From Acidobacteriaceae bacterium (GTDB taxonomy: Bacteria; Acidobacteriota; Terriglobia; Terriglobales; Acidobacteriaceae): a DNA stretch of 55,966 bases. Under the pieces are notes generated by a model, which made no database searches, had not been told where the DNA came from, and was given only the letters and a program-made list of their open reading frames with translations. This document shows, piece by piece, positions 17,728-27,009 of this stretch (positions are counted from its first letter, which is position 1; every line of letters starts with the position of its first letter). The stretch covers positions 9,194 through 65,159 of the forward strand of contig PKVW01000060.1 of the NCBI GenBank assembly GCA_003131585.1, written 5' to 3'. Both the position numbers and the translations under genes were made by a program.

Positions 17728-18204
17728 GTGATCGACAATCGTATTGTGTTATTGTTTTGCGTGCTCGCGGCCTTACTTGCATTTTCCGCTCAGCACGGTG
17801 CCCTTCACCCCAGGCCCGGCTTCGATTCCGGCGACCAGGAAACCATTCGCCAGATCGTCGACATGGAGCGCCAGGCCAAAGAAGCCAGCCTGCGCCGCGA
17901 CGCCGACTTTTCCCTGCGCATCCTCGCCGCAGACTACGTCGCCATCACCCCCCTCGGGCAGGTCACCACCAAGGAAGAAACTATTTCTGCCCGCCGGAGC
18001 GGGCAACTCCGCTACGAGTCCATGAACGTCACCGACATGGTAGTCCGCCTCTACGGCGAAACGGCAGTAGTCACCGCCCGCGCCGACGTCAAAGGCCACC
18101 AGTTGGGCGAAGATTTCAGCGGACCCTATCGTTATACTCGCGTCTGGGTGCGCCGTGGCGGACACTGGCAAACTGTCAGCTACCAGGCCACCGTCACGCA
18201 GTAA
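17728..18204 (+). CDS. Exported SnoaL-like (DUF4440) protein
   Basis: I place the start at GTG 17728 because GGAGG lies 7 nt upstream and a signal peptide then begins directly (IDNRIVLLFCVLAALLAFSAQHGA). The frame is open further upstream without a plausible start. The remaining 130 residues have the NTF2/SnoaL pattern of DUF4440: ETIRQIVDMERQAKEASLRRD, LAADYVAITPLGQVTTKEE, then VRLYGETAVVTARADVKG and YTRVWVRRGGHWQTVSYQAT. Such domains bind small molecules or act as enzymes; no function can be named. A second DUF4440-like exported protein is at 37616-38110. Confidence 0.82.
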   Translation: MIDNRIVLLFCVLAALLAFSAQHGALHPRPGFDSGDQETIRQIVDMERQAKEASLRRDADFSLRILAADYVAITPLGQVTTKEETISARRSGQLRYESMNVTDMVVRLYGETAVVTARADVKGHQLGEDFSGPYRYTRVWVRRGGHWQTVSYQATVTQ

Positions 18205-18378
18205 ATATGCGCCGCAGCGGCCTACAATGACCTCTCGCATTCGCGGAAGGCCTGCCTTTCGATTTCGCCGATCTCAAGAGTAACGTCCCCGCCATCGGCA
18301 GGCGACCTCGCCAGAGAGATCTTGAACATTCTGGTTGCCGCTCCGGAAACAAAACCCTGAAAGCGGGTGCCAGAGCAA

Positions 18379-18546
18379 TCATCCCAGCTTCCCGGCTCCT
18401 TTGATGGCCACAGGCGTCGTCGAAGCTGCGGCCGAGCCTTCTTCTCCGCCCAACAACGGCAACGCGATCCGCAGCGCCTCGACTTGCCCTTTTACCTTCA
18501 ACAACTCTCGTTCTTTCGCCCGCAGCAGTTCCATTACGTCTCTCAT
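18379..18546 (-). CDS. Small coiled-coil protein of unknown function
   Basis: A 55-residue ORF. It starts at ATG 18546 with GGAGAG about 8 nt upstream and reads MRDVMELLRAKERELLKVKGQVEALRIALPLLG, then an Ala/Ser/Gly-rich tail to the stop at 18379. The heptad pattern suggests a coiled coil. I recognise the pattern (LLRAKExELLKVKxxVEALRIxxPLL) from short acidobacterial proteins of unknown role. The ribosome site and lack of overlap with other genes support it being real. Confidence 0.6.
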   Translation of the reverse strand: MRDVMELLRAKERELLKVKGQVEALRIALPLLGGEEGSAAASTTPVAIKGAGKLG

Positions 18547-18667
18547 GACTCTTCTCTCCGATGATGCGCCAGTGGAATCGATGCACCCCTAATTCACCTC
18601 GACAACTGTAGGCGGCTGCATGGTTCGAGAACAACACACGAAAGTGCACGCCGCGGCCCGCACCGCT

Positions 18668-19129
18668 TCAATGCCCCGAATGATAAGGATGACCCTTCAG
18701 AATCGTGAATGCCCGGTAGACTTGCTCCAGCAATACCACGCGAGCCAATTCGTGGGCCAGCGTCATCCTGCCTAGCGAGATTGTATGCTGCGCCGCGCTG
18801 CGGGCCGCTTCGCTGAATCCATCTGCCGGCCCCACCGCGAGGACCAGCGGCAGCGGATTGCCATCCCGATAGTCTCCAAGAAAACGCGCCAACTCCTCCG
18901 ACGAGAGCTGCTTCCCCCGCGAATCCATTAGCACCAGCGTCGACTTCCCGGCGCTCGTGGTTTTACTCGCCTGGGCCGGCATGGCCCGCCCGCACATGCG
19001 CAGAAGCGCGGCTTCATCCCGCAGCGCCAGCCCTTCCACCTGCGCATAACGCGAGATGCGCTTCAAATACTCGTCCGTCAGCGACTGCATCGCCGGCTCT
19101 TTTGTCTTTCCCATCCATACGATCTTCAT
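18668..19129 (-). CDS. rlmH: 23S rRNA (pseudouridine1915-N3)-methyltransferase
   Basis: A 153-residue SPOUT-class methyltransferase that methylates the pseudouridine in helix 69 of 23S rRNA. Seen: IVWMGKTKEP at the start, LVLMDSRGKQLSSEELARFL, the SAM-binding knot region LVLAVGPADGFSEAARS, and the characteristic C-terminus LAHELARVVLLEQVYRAFTILKGHPYHSGH. The GTG at 19135 is an alternative start. It follows rsfS by about 55 bases in the nadD-rsfS-rlmH order found widely in bacteria, so the three are likely cotranscribed. Confidence 0.95.
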   Translation of the reverse strand: MKIVWMGKTKEPAMQSLTDEYLKRISRYAQVEGLALRDEAALLRMCGRAMPAQASKTTSAGKSTLVLMDSRGKQLSSEELARFLGDYRDGNPLPLVLAVGPADGFSEAARSAAQHTISLGRMTLAHELARVVLLEQVYRAFTILKGHPYHSGH

Positions 19130-19189
19130 CTTCACGGCAGGTAGTCCGGAGGCACAAACGAAACGCAGTTCGCTCCAGGGACGACGAAG

Positions 19190-19657
19190 CTACGCTTTCT
19201 TGCGACGAGGAGCGGCCGCGGAAGAGCGCTTGCGCGACGTTGTCTTTGTCTTCGACGTCGTCTTTGTCTTCGGCGCCGCCTTCGGCGTCATTTTCGGTTT
19301 CAATTCCGAGGGCTCAAGCCGCTTGGCCGTCTTCCACAGGCGCTCCAGATCGTAGAACTTGCGCGCCTTCTCGGAAAACACATGCACGACAAAGTCCACG
19401 TAGTCGACCAGAATCCACTCGCCCTGCTTGTAGCCCTCGACGTGCGCCGGCCGCTGGCCAACCACCTTCAGGCGCAGTTCCACCTCGTCCGCAATGGCCT
19501 GGACCTGCCGCGGGTTGGTGCCGCTGCACAGCACGAAGTAGTCGGTAAATGCTCCCGACCCCTTCTCCATTTCCAGGATGGAAAGTTCTTCCGCTTTCTT
19601 GTCGAGGCAGGCCTGAATGGCTGCCGCTACCTGTCGCTTCAGATCGTTTTTTTTCAT
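19190..19657 (-). CDS. rsfS: Ribosome silencing factor
   Basis: A 155-residue RsfS/Iojap protein that binds L14 and blocks subunit joining when nutrients are short. The conserved core (about 1-112) has ACLDKKAEELSILEM, TDYFVLCSGTNPRQVQAIADEVE, EGYKQGEWILVDYVDFVVHVF and YDLERLW. The last 40 residues are a lysine/threonine-rich tail (KTKTTSKTKTTSRKRSSAAAPRRKK) absent from the usual protein of about 110 residues; L21 in this window has a similar basic tail. It lies between nadD and rlmH. Confidence 0.95.
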   Translation of the reverse strand: MKKNDLKRQVAAAIQACLDKKAEELSILEMEKGSGAFTDYFVLCSGTNPRQVQAIADEVELRLKVVGQRPAHVEGYKQGEWILVDYVDFVVHVFSEKARKFYDLERLWKTAKRLEPSELKPKMTPKAAPKTKTTSKTKTTSRKRSSAAAPRRKKA

Positions 19658-19663
19658 GCGGAG

Positions 19664-19814
19664 GGTTGGTCGTTAGTCGTTAGCCCGCGCACGGGCTGAG
19701 TCTCTATTGTAAACGACTGTTGCTCTGCACGGTCGAGGATGCGCCCTGCGGCACAAGTCTTGGCGAACGACCATTGGCGAACGACCATTGACTAACGACC
19801 AACCACTAACGACT
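19664..19814. repeat. Inverted-arm repeat element between nadD and rsfS
   Basis: The left arm ggttggtcgttagtcgttag (19664-19683) is inverted at 19790-19812 (actaacgaccaaccactaacgac). The right side also has tandem gcgaacgaccattg units (19772-19799). It starts 6 bp upstream of the rsfS ATG (minus) and reaches the nadD stop codon. Confidence 0.8.
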
Positions 19815-20520
19815 ACCGCCCCTTGTACAGTCCAATTTTCTTGATGTAGTCCGCCACGGCGGGGTCCACGAATCGGGCAAGCGGCTTGCCGGCGGCAGCC
19901 GCCTGGCGAATCGCGGTGGAGGAAATAGGCTGGTAGACCTCGTCGAGCAAATGGATGGTCGCACCGCTCAGCACCAGGTCTCCTGTGGCGGCTTGCGTTT
20001 GAAACGGACGTGTCACTTCCAGCCGTGGGCGCAGGCTCGCGGGCAATGCATTGGCTACATCGGCGAGGGAATATCCTGGCCGGCTGGCGACCACGAACTC
20101 ACACTCGCGAAACAGATCCTCCGCCTGGTGCCACTTGGCGATTTCAGAGAAGGCATCGATGCCGATGAGCAAAAAGAGCAGGTCCGCTTTTTTCAACGAC
20201 TGCTTGAGGCGCTTGACGGTATCGATGGTGTAGTTCGGCTTCGCCACGCGCGTTTTTTCTCTGCGGGGGTTGTCAGGCTCAAAGTCCTCGGGCGCTTCGA
20301 GCAGCGAAGGCGCGAAAGTTTTTTCCTGCGCGGTGGCGAGAGCAAGCATGGCATAGCGATGCGGGAAGGCCGACAGCGGCTGCCGCTGCTTGTGCGGTGG
20401 AACGCTGGCGGGTACGAAAAGGATGCGGGAGAGATTGCAGCGCTCACGCGCGGCGCGGGCCAGCGCGAGATGCCCGCGGTGGACGGGATCGAAGGTGCCG
20501 CCGAAAAGGCCGATGTTCAT
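19813..20520 (-). CDS. nadD: Nicotinate-nucleotide adenylyltransferase
   Basis: A 235-residue nucleotidyltransferase making deamido-NAD from nicotinate mononucleotide and ATP. The active-site motif GLFGGTFDPVHRGHLALA (4-21) has the GxFxPxHxGH pattern, and the C-terminal signature PISSTAIRQAAAAGKPL is present. A segment PDNPRREKTRVAKPNYTIDT carries the SYTxDT-type motif. It heads nadD-rsfS-rlmH and is transcribed away from the divergent histidine kinase. Its stop codon lies at the edge of the repeat element at 19664-19814. Confidence 0.95.
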   Translation of the reverse strand: MNIGLFGGTFDPVHRGHLALARAARERCNLSRILFVPASVPPHKQRQPLSAFPHRYAMLALATAQEKTFAPSLLEAPEDFEPDNPRREKTRVAKPNYTIDTVKRLKQSLKKADLLFLLIGIDAFSEIAKWHQAEDLFRECEFVVASRPGYSLADVANALPASLRPRLEVTRPFQTQAATGDLVLSGATIHLLDEVYQPISSTAIRQAAAAGKPLARFVDPAVADYIKKIGLYKGR

Positions 20521-20748
20521 GCGCGCCTAGTGTCTTCGTTTGCCAGCTCGATTGGCAAGCTCAACCTTCCGGGGCAGGCATCGATTGTAATGGTTTCCCA
20601 TTCGTAAGCAGGAAGGTTCAGGGGCATTGGCCGATGGGCCACCGGCTTGTCTGGCCAACCGTTGGATGCCACGGCGGCGATTCCCATGCGGCGCGAGAAT
20701 TTGGAATGGACTCCTGTAATCTCGCGCGTTTGAAAACCTGGCACTAGC

Positions 20749-23040
20749 ATGGGTTCCATGCGAGTAACCCTCCCCCTACTTCGCATCCAACCGACGCGCA
20801 CGACGATTCTGCGCTACGGGGTCGCGGTGCTCAGCACCACGCTGGCCCTGATTCCGACGCTCTTGCTGCCGGATGTCGCGGAGAGCCGCCTCGCCCTGTT
20901 CGGCGTGGCCGTCATGGTGAGCGCCTGGTACGGAGGATGGAAGCCGGGACTGGCGGCCACGGCTTTTGCTCTGACGGTGAGCGCGTATTTCTCGCTCGCC
21001 GGAGAACACACCCCGGCCCAGTACCACACGGCAATTGCCCGTCTGTCGCTGTTCTTTTTTGTGGCGCTTCTGATCTGCTGGTTCAATGCGGCATTGCGAG
21101 CGGCCCAGGAGGGATTGCGGCGCTCCGAAATGAACTTCCGGTCTTTGGTGACCAACGCTCCCTACGGGATTTGCCGCTGCGATTCCGCGGGCCAACTGCT
21201 GGATGCGAATCCGGCCCTGCTGGCGATGCTGGGATATTCCTCCGCGCAGGAGCTGGTGGGGAAGCATCTGGGAGCACTCTACACGGACACGCATCAGTGG
21301 TTCCAGCTGGCGGATTATCTGCGCTCCGTGGCGCCCTTCAATGGGCTGATCGTCGAGTGGAAGCGAAAGGATGGGACGGGCACCGTGGTTCGCGTTTCCG
21401 GGCGCTCCGTTTCAGATGGCGGCAAGGGAAAAGCCTTCGAGCTGTTTGCCGAAGATGTTACGGAACGGCACGCACTGGAGCAGCAGTTTCGCCATTCGCA
21501 AAAGATGGAGGCGGTGGGCAGGCTTGCGGGCGGCATTGCGCACGATTTCAACAACTTGCTGATGGTGATTTCAGGGTACTCGGAATTTCTGCTCGACCGC
21601 CTGGGCCCGGAGCCGGCGCTGCGCGCTCCGGCGCAGGAGATTGCCAGCGCTGCGGGCCGGGCGACGTCGCTCACGCGCCAGCTCCTCGCGTTCAGCCGCA
21701 AGCAGATGCTGGCGCCCAAGATTCTCGATCTGAATGGCGTCGTCACCGAGAACCTGAAAATGCTGACGCGCATGATTGGCGAGGATATCGATCTGGTGAT
21801 GGTACCGACGACCGGGCTGGGCGCGGTGCGGGCCGACGCGGGGCAGATCGAGCAGGTCATCATGAATCTCGCCGTGAACGCGCGGGACGCGATGCCGTCT
21901 GGCGGAAAGCTGACGATCGAGACTTCCAACGTGTCGCTGGACGAAGACTACGCGCACTTTCACGCGCCACTCAAGCCGGGAAACTACGTGATGCTGGCGA
22001 TCAGCGACACCGGCGCCGGCATGGATTCGGAAACCCAGTCTCACGTCTTCGAGCCTTTCTTTACCACGAAAGGGCCGAAAGGGACCGGCCTCGGGCTGTC
22101 CACGGTCTATGGGATCGTGAAGCAGAGCGGCGGTTACATCTGGGTTTACAGCGAGCCGGGCAAGGGCACGACGTTCAAAATCTATTTGCCCCGCGTCGCG
22201 GAAACGGTTGAGAGCCCCGCGCAAGTTGCCGCTCCCGCAGAATCCGCCGCCGCCGAGCCGGGAACGGAAACGATCCTGCTAGTGGAAGATGAGGCCAACC
22301 TGCGTTATCTAGCCCGGCAATTCCTCGAGAAGCAGGGGTATCGGGTGATCGAAGCGGCGGATGGCGCGGCGGCCATGCAGATCGCGGTGGCCCATGAAGG
22401 AGTGATTCGTCTGCTGCTGACCGACGTGATCATGCCCGGCATGAACGGCCGCGAACTGGCGCAGCGGATTTCGGAAATTCGCCCCAACGTGAAAGTGCTC
22501 TACATGTCCGGTTACACGGAAAATGTGATCGGGCGAAACGGCACGCTGGACGCGGGCGTACGCCTCCTCCAGAAACCCTTTACCCTTCGCGACCTGAAAA
22601 GTAAAGTTCGCGAGGTGCTGGATTCCACCCCATTCCCGCGGGAGGTTGCCATGCCAGTTCGAACCGCTCATGTTCATGTTGCGGCGCCCCAAGGACCTTA
22701 TCCATCGTCTTTGTCGCGCGCGCAACGTTTTCAACTTCACTTGCCCTTGAAATACCGCTGCCTCGACGAAGAGAAGTGGCACGATGGGGAAACCAGAAAC
22801 ATCAGCCGCTCCGGTTTGCTGTTTCAGGCGGAGGATCTCTTGCAGCCGAGTGTGATCCTGGAAATCAATCTGGTGCTGCCGGCGGAGATAGCCGGGCTTT
22901 CGCCTACGGAAGTGGTTTGCCGCGGAGAAGTCGTGCGTACGGTCGAGCCTAACGGAGACCAAATGCCTCCCGCGCTGGCCGCGAAGATTCTTCAGTATCA
23001 CTTCCAGCACGGATCGCAGTTGCCGCGGGCGCAGGCGTAG
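20749..23040 (+). CDS. Hybrid sensor histidine kinase with receiver and C-terminal PilZ domain
   Basis: A 763-residue membrane kinase. Order: DUF4118-like membrane region (about 20-115), PAS domain (about 128-240), HisKA with His265 in GGIAHDFNNLL, HATPase (about 360-482; N box NLAVNARDAM, FEPFFTTKGPKGTGLGLSTV), receiver (about 507-625; Asp559, Lys609), then PilZ (about 655-750; RNISRSG). The PilZ D/NxSxxG half is present but the RxxxR half is not clear, so c-di-GMP binding is uncertain. It probably autophosphorylates and passes phosphate to its own receiver. An ATG at 20758 could be the true start. Its stop codon is the first unit of a 13-bp tandem repeat. Confidence 0.92.
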   Translation: MGSMRVTLPLLRIQPTRTTILRYGVAVLSTTLALIPTLLLPDVAESRLALFGVAVMVSAWYGGWKPGLAATAFALTVSAYFSLAGEHTPAQYHTAIARLSLFFFVALLICWFNAALRAAQEGLRRSEMNFRSLVTNAPYGICRCDSAGQLLDANPALLAMLGYSSAQELVGKHLGALYTDTHQWFQLADYLRSVAPFNGLIVEWKRKDGTGTVVRVSGRSVSDGGKGKAFELFAEDVTERHALEQQFRHSQKMEAVGRLAGGIAHDFNNLLMVISGYSEFLLDRLGPEPALRAPAQEIASAAGRATSLTRQLLAFSRKQMLAPKILDLNGVVTENLKMLTRMIGEDIDLVMVPTTGLGAVRADAGQIEQVIMNLAVNARDAMPSGGKLTIETSNVSLDEDYAHFHAPLKPGNYVMLAISDTGAGMDSETQSHVFEPFFTTKGPKGTGLGLSTVYGIVKQSGGYIWVYSEPGKGTTFKIYLPRVAETVESPAQVAAPAESAAAEPGTETILLVEDEANLRYLARQFLEKQGYRVIEAADGAAAMQIAVAHEGVIRLLLTDVIMPGMNGRELAQRISEIRPNVKVLYMSGYTENVIGRNGTLDAGVRLLQKPFTLRDLKSKVREVLDSTPFPREVAMPVRTAHVHVAAPQGPYPSSLSRAQRFQLHLPLKYRCLDEEKWHDGETRNISRSGLLFQAEDLLQPSVILEINLVLPAEIAGLSPTEVVCRGEVVRTVEPNGDQMPPALAAKILQYHFQHGSQLPRAQA

Positions 23041-23073
23041 AAGCTGGGCGTAGAAGCTGGGTGTAGAAGCTGG
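23035..23073. repeat. 13-bp tandem repeat beginning at the histidine-kinase stop codon
   Basis: gcgtagaagctgg occurs at 23035-23047 and 23048-23060, with gtgtagaagctgg at 23061-23073 and a decayed fourth copy. The TAG at 23038-23040 is the kinase stop codon, so each unit carries a stop. Confidence 0.85.
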
Positions 23074-23099
23074 GTATAGAAAAAAAGCTTCGATCAGGC

Positions 23100-24197
<1,098 letters not shown>

Positions 24198-24299
24198 CTA
24201 CAAAACAAAAGCCTCGTCCCGAAGGCGAGGCTGAAGCCGCGTCGGATAGCTCGCCGCGGCCGCTGAAAACGCGATGCCGTTTACGCCGACGGACGCGAA

Positions 24300-24566
24300 C
24301 TACTCCATGACTTCCATCGGCTCGACCATGACGAACTTGCCCATCGAGCCCTTGTTCAGGAACTTGATGCGTCCCGTGATCTTGGCAAACAAAGTATCGT
24401 CCTTGCCGCGGCCCACATTGAGCCCCGGTTTCACGCGGGTGCCGCGCTGGCGCACGATGATGGTGCCGCCGGGCACGATCTGTCCCCCGAATGCCTTGAA
24501 TCCCAACCGTTGCGCGTTGGAGTCGCGGCCGTTTCGTGAAGTGCCTTGTCCTTTTTTATGTGCCAT
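24300..24566 (-). CDS. rpmA: 50S ribosomal protein L27
   Basis: An 88-residue ribosomal protein near the peptidyl-transferase centre. It opens [22 protein letters not shown] and continues [35 protein letters not shown], which is diagnostic. There is no N-terminal cleavage peptide of the Firmicutes type. It follows rplU and precedes obgE on the minus strand. Confidence 0.98.
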   Translation of the reverse strand: MAHKKGQGTSRNGRDSNAQRLGFKAFGGQIVPGGTIIVRQRGTRVKPGLNVGRGKDDTLFAKITGRIKFLNKGSMGKFVMVEPMEVME

Positions 24567-24608
24567 GAATCAATTCCCAACTCTCAGTTCTCGATTTTCC
24601 GATTCCGC

Positions 24609-25121
24609 TTACTTCTTTTTCTTACGTGAGGATTTCTTGGCCGCTTTCCTGGGCGCAGCTTTCTTCTTTGCGTGACTCTTCTTGGCATGGCCCTTGGCGG
24701 TCTTTGCTTCGTGCGCATGAGCTTCGTGCGCGTGAGCCTCGTGCGCGTGCACCGCAGCGGCCTTCTTCGGCTTGGGTTCCTTCTTCGGCAACTCGGGAGC
24801 CTTGAAGCTCTGTCCGTCAAAGGCGATCTCGACGATGCGCACCGCGGTATATGCCTGCCGGTGCCCGCGCAGCTTCTTGTACTGCTTCTTGCGCTTGTAA
24901 TGGAAGACCAGGATTTTCGGACTGCGGCCTTCTTCCACCAACTGGCCGACGACGCGCGCGTCCGATTGCGGCTTGCCGATCTTTCCCTCGCCGGCTGACA
25001 CCGCCAATATCTCGGGGAACTCCACCAGGCCGTCGGTGCCCGTGGCCTGTTTCTCCACTCGAATCACATCCCCCGGCGCCACCCGGTATTGCTTCCCACC
25101 GGCGCGGATGACCGCGTACAT
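24609..25121 (-). CDS. rplU: 50S ribosomal protein L21 with His-rich basic tail
   Basis: The first 103 residues are L21 (YAVIRAGGKQYRVAPGDVIRVEKQ, ILVFHYKRKKQYKKLRGHRQAYTAVRI). The protein is 170 residues, about 65 longer than usual. Residues 125-139 are a threefold HAHEA repeat, then Lys/Ala-rich segments (KGHAKKSHAKKKAAPRKAAKKSSRKKKK, shown here as separate pieces KGHAKKSHAKK and AAPRKAAKKSSRKKKK). The HAHEA part is encoded by an 18-bp tandem repeat, so it may have grown by slippage. Such a tail could bind metal or RNA, but that is speculation. It is first in rplU-rpmA-obgE with a promoter at 25311-25340. Confidence 0.95.
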   Translation of the reverse strand: MYAVIRAGGKQYRVAPGDVIRVEKQATGTDGLVEFPEILAVSAGEGKIGKPQSDARVVGQLVEEGRSPKILVFHYKRKKQYKKLRGHRQAYTAVRIVEIAFDGQSFKAPELPKKEPKPKKAAAVHAHEAHAHEAHAHEAKTAKGHAKKSHAKKKAAPRKAAKKSSRKKKK

Positions 25122-25524
25122 ACGTCTGCCTCCGTCAAAATATCGTGAACGTCAGATCCTCTCACGTAACCCAAAACGCAACCCACGCGGAACGGGCGCA
25201 CTCTTTGGGGACCGCTCAACTTCCTGTGCTTGCTGTGTTTCCGCCACGGCGCTTCGGCAGCCAAGGCAGGCGTCCCCAGAACGGGTCGGCGAGTACAGCC
25301 AAACTCGTCTATTCTAGCGTGCGCTGTGGAAACCGGTCAATGCGCTCATTGCAGATTGCGGGTCAGGACGGCAAGTGGACGATCATTCACGAACACGTCT
25401 CTGCGCCCTTGCAATAGGATACCTCCGCCACCCGCAACGCGAAGGCATTGGCGGAGGGCTGGCGCCGAAGGATCGTCGGCCTAACCTTTTCCCTGTCGAA
25501 GCGTCGAAAGTTACGGAGCAAGTC
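25122..25524. other. Divergent intergenic region upstream of rplU
   Basis: This 403-bp gap holds the rplU promoter (25311-25340), a leader of about 180 nt before the rplU ATG, and, on the other side, a perfect 9-bp stem CCTCCGCCA / TGGCGGAGG near 25421-25458. No gene is convincing here; ORFs in it lack codon bias and homology known to me. The long rplU leader may hold a ribosomal-protein regulatory RNA, but I do not recognise a known motif. Confidence 0.5.
25311..25340 (-). promoter_or_regulatory. Promoter of rplU-rpmA-obgE
   Basis: On the minus strand TTGACC (25340-25335), an 18-bp spacer and TAGAAT (25316-25311) match the sigma70 consensus at five of six positions in each box. It would give a leader of about 180 nt before the rplU ATG. 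Confidence 0.7.
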
Positions 25525-26064
25525 ATGAAAATACTCTTGCGCACAATTCTATTGCCGTTTCTTTCTTTCTCCTGCCTCTTCTCCCAGCAGTCCACGGCGC
25601 AGGCCGCCCCAAACCCTTGCACTACCGCGGAGCAGAAGCAGTTCGATTTCTGGGTTGGCGACTGGGCTCTGACCTGGCCGGGCCAAAACGCCGGCGACGT
25701 TGGCCGCGGTACGAACAACGTTAAGCGCATCCTCGACGGCTGCGTGGTGCAGGAGAGCTTCTCCGGGCAGGACTCGATGCCCATGCGCGGAACCAGTTTT
25801 TCAGTCTTTGACGCAACCGCCGGCAAGTGGAAACAGACGTGGGTCGACAACGAGGGCGGCTATCTCGATTTTGCCGGCGAACTCAAAGACCGGCAACTAA
25901 TTCTGCAGCGCGAAGCCACGGGGAAAGACGGCACGAAAATCCTGCAGCGCATGGTTTGGAAAAACATTACCGCGAACGAACTGGACTGGAGCTGGGAAGC
26001 CTCGCGCGATGGAGGAAAGAGCTGGCAGGTTCTATGGCCGATTCACTACAAGAGAAAGAGCTGA
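25525..26064 (+). CDS. Exported DUF1579-like protein of unknown function
   Basis: The start is ATG 25525, chosen for GGAG 6 nt upstream and the signal peptide MKILLRTILLPFLSFSCLFS followed by STAQA|AP, a type I cleavage site. The mature domain of about 150 residues reads FDFWVGDWALTWPGQ and RILDGCVVQESFSG, KWKQTWVDNEGGYLDFAGEL, then DWSWEASRDGGKSWQVLW, typical of DUF1579-type lipocalin-like proteins. They probably bind small hydrophobic ligands outside the cell; no specific function is known. The gene is alone in its strand context. Confidence 0.82.
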   Translation: MKILLRTILLPFLSFSCLFSQQSTAQAAPNPCTTAEQKQFDFWVGDWALTWPGQNAGDVGRGTNNVKRILDGCVVQESFSGQDSMPMRGTSFSVFDATAGKWKQTWVDNEGGYLDFAGELKDRQLILQREATGKDGTKILQRMVWKNITANELDWSWEASRDGGKSWQVLWPIHYKRKS

Positions 26065-26544
26065 GCGGCCAGACAAAACAACATGAGACTGTTCCGCAGC
26101 GAAGACGCGTTGCGGAAAATGTTTAGCTTAGAAGCGTTCCGCAGGGGCGTCCCGCTAACCGACATATCGAAGCCGCGTCCAACCAGCGTGACGGAAAGTT
26201 GCAAGAGTCACGGAACTTTCAATCGGGCGGGTACGTAGTTCACAAAGAAGCGGGCCAGGCGCGGAACTCTCTGGTCCATCTTTCTTACGACAGTCTTTGT
26301 TAGGACAGTTTGTCACAACAGCTTTTTGCGGGGTTAGGGGATTCTCTCGCACTCGGTTTGGCGGCCCAGGTGAGAAAACCCCCGTGCACAGCGCGACCGG
26401 CCTTGCGGCTTGTCGTCTGAACCCCGGCGGCTGCATTGTAAGCGATTCGCGGCAAAACACAAAGGTGTTTCTCGCGGAAGTCGTGAGCCGGGCCGCCCCA
26501 AAACCGTTTCCCGACGTGATTTCGGGAAAGAAAAAGGAGCAGTC
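26065..26544. other. Intergenic region with no convincing gene
   Basis: This 480-bp stretch between two exported-protein genes has no ORF that I can support. Short direct repeats such as ttccgcag (around 26093 and 26138) occur, and an A-rich ribosome site lies at its end for the next gene. A promoter for 26545-26937 is expected here but I cannot point to one with confidence. Confidence 0.4.
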
Positions 26545-26937
26545 ATGAAGTTCGCGACAGTGTCAGTATCGAAGAGCCTGGTGTTGGGGTTGGCGTTACT
26601 GTTGGCCTCGAGCGCCTTTGCGGCAACGAAAGCCAGTTTGCAACTTAGCAATCCGGTCACGGTCAACGGAACTCCGCTGAAGGCGGGAGACTACAAAGTC
26701 CAGTGGGAGGGTAACGGTCCCAACGTGGAACTGAGCATTATGCAAGGCAAGAACGTGGTGGCAAAAGTGCCGGCGCATGTGGTTGACTTGCAGACGCCAG
26801 CCGCCAACGATGCCGCAGTGACACGTCAGAATGGCAGCGGACCCAACTCACTGGCCGGCCTCCGCTTTCAGGGAAAGAAATTTGCCCTGGAGTTGAGCGA
26901 AGGCAGCGACGGCATGCAGGGTGGTTCGAGCAAGTAA
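26545..26937 (+). CDS. Small exported protein of unknown function
   Basis: A 130-residue protein beginning at ATG 26545, with an excellent AAAAAGGAG ribosome site. The signal peptide (about 1-26) ends SSAFA|AT. The mature protein has a repetitive beta pattern (ASLQLSNPVTVNGTPLKAGDYKVQWEGNGPNVELSIMQG) similar to carboxypeptidase-regulatory-like or transthyretin-like beta domains common in acidobacterial exported proteins. It ends in a low-complexity GMQGGSSK tail. Function unknown. A hairpin terminator follows at 26973. Confidence 0.78.
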   Translation: MKFATVSVSKSLVLGLALLLASSAFAATKASLQLSNPVTVNGTPLKAGDYKVQWEGNGPNVELSIMQGKNVVAKVPAHVVDLQTPAANDAAVTRQNGSGPNSLAGLRFQGKKFALELSEGSDGMQGGSSK

Positions 26938-26972
26938 CCGCGGCACAATACGGCACAATACGAAACAATCAC

Positions 26973-27005
26973 GGGAGCACACATCGTGCTCCCTGTCTTT
27001 TATTC
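26973..27005 (+). terminator. Rho-independent terminator between convergent genes
   Basis: A perfect 8-bp stem GGGAGCAC / GTGCTCCC (26973-26980 with 26986-26993) has a 5-nt loop and is followed by tgtctttta. It lies between the exported-protein gene (plus) and the M1 peptidase gene (minus). Read on the minus strand the tail is also T-containing, so it may work both ways. Confidence 0.78.
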
Positions 27006-27009
27006 GTTT

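Noticed and set aside
18194-18649. Minus-strand ORF of 151 codons around the small coiled-coil gene
   Set aside because: Arg/Gly-rich, in a different frame from the 55-residue gene with a good ribosome site; probably a shadow of high GC.
20517-20801. Minus-strand ORF of up to 94 codons overlapping the nadD start by ATGA and the histidine-kinase start
   Set aside because: Overlap would suggest coupling, but its product has no recognisable domain, its start would lie inside the divergent kinase gene, and no ribosome site is convincing.
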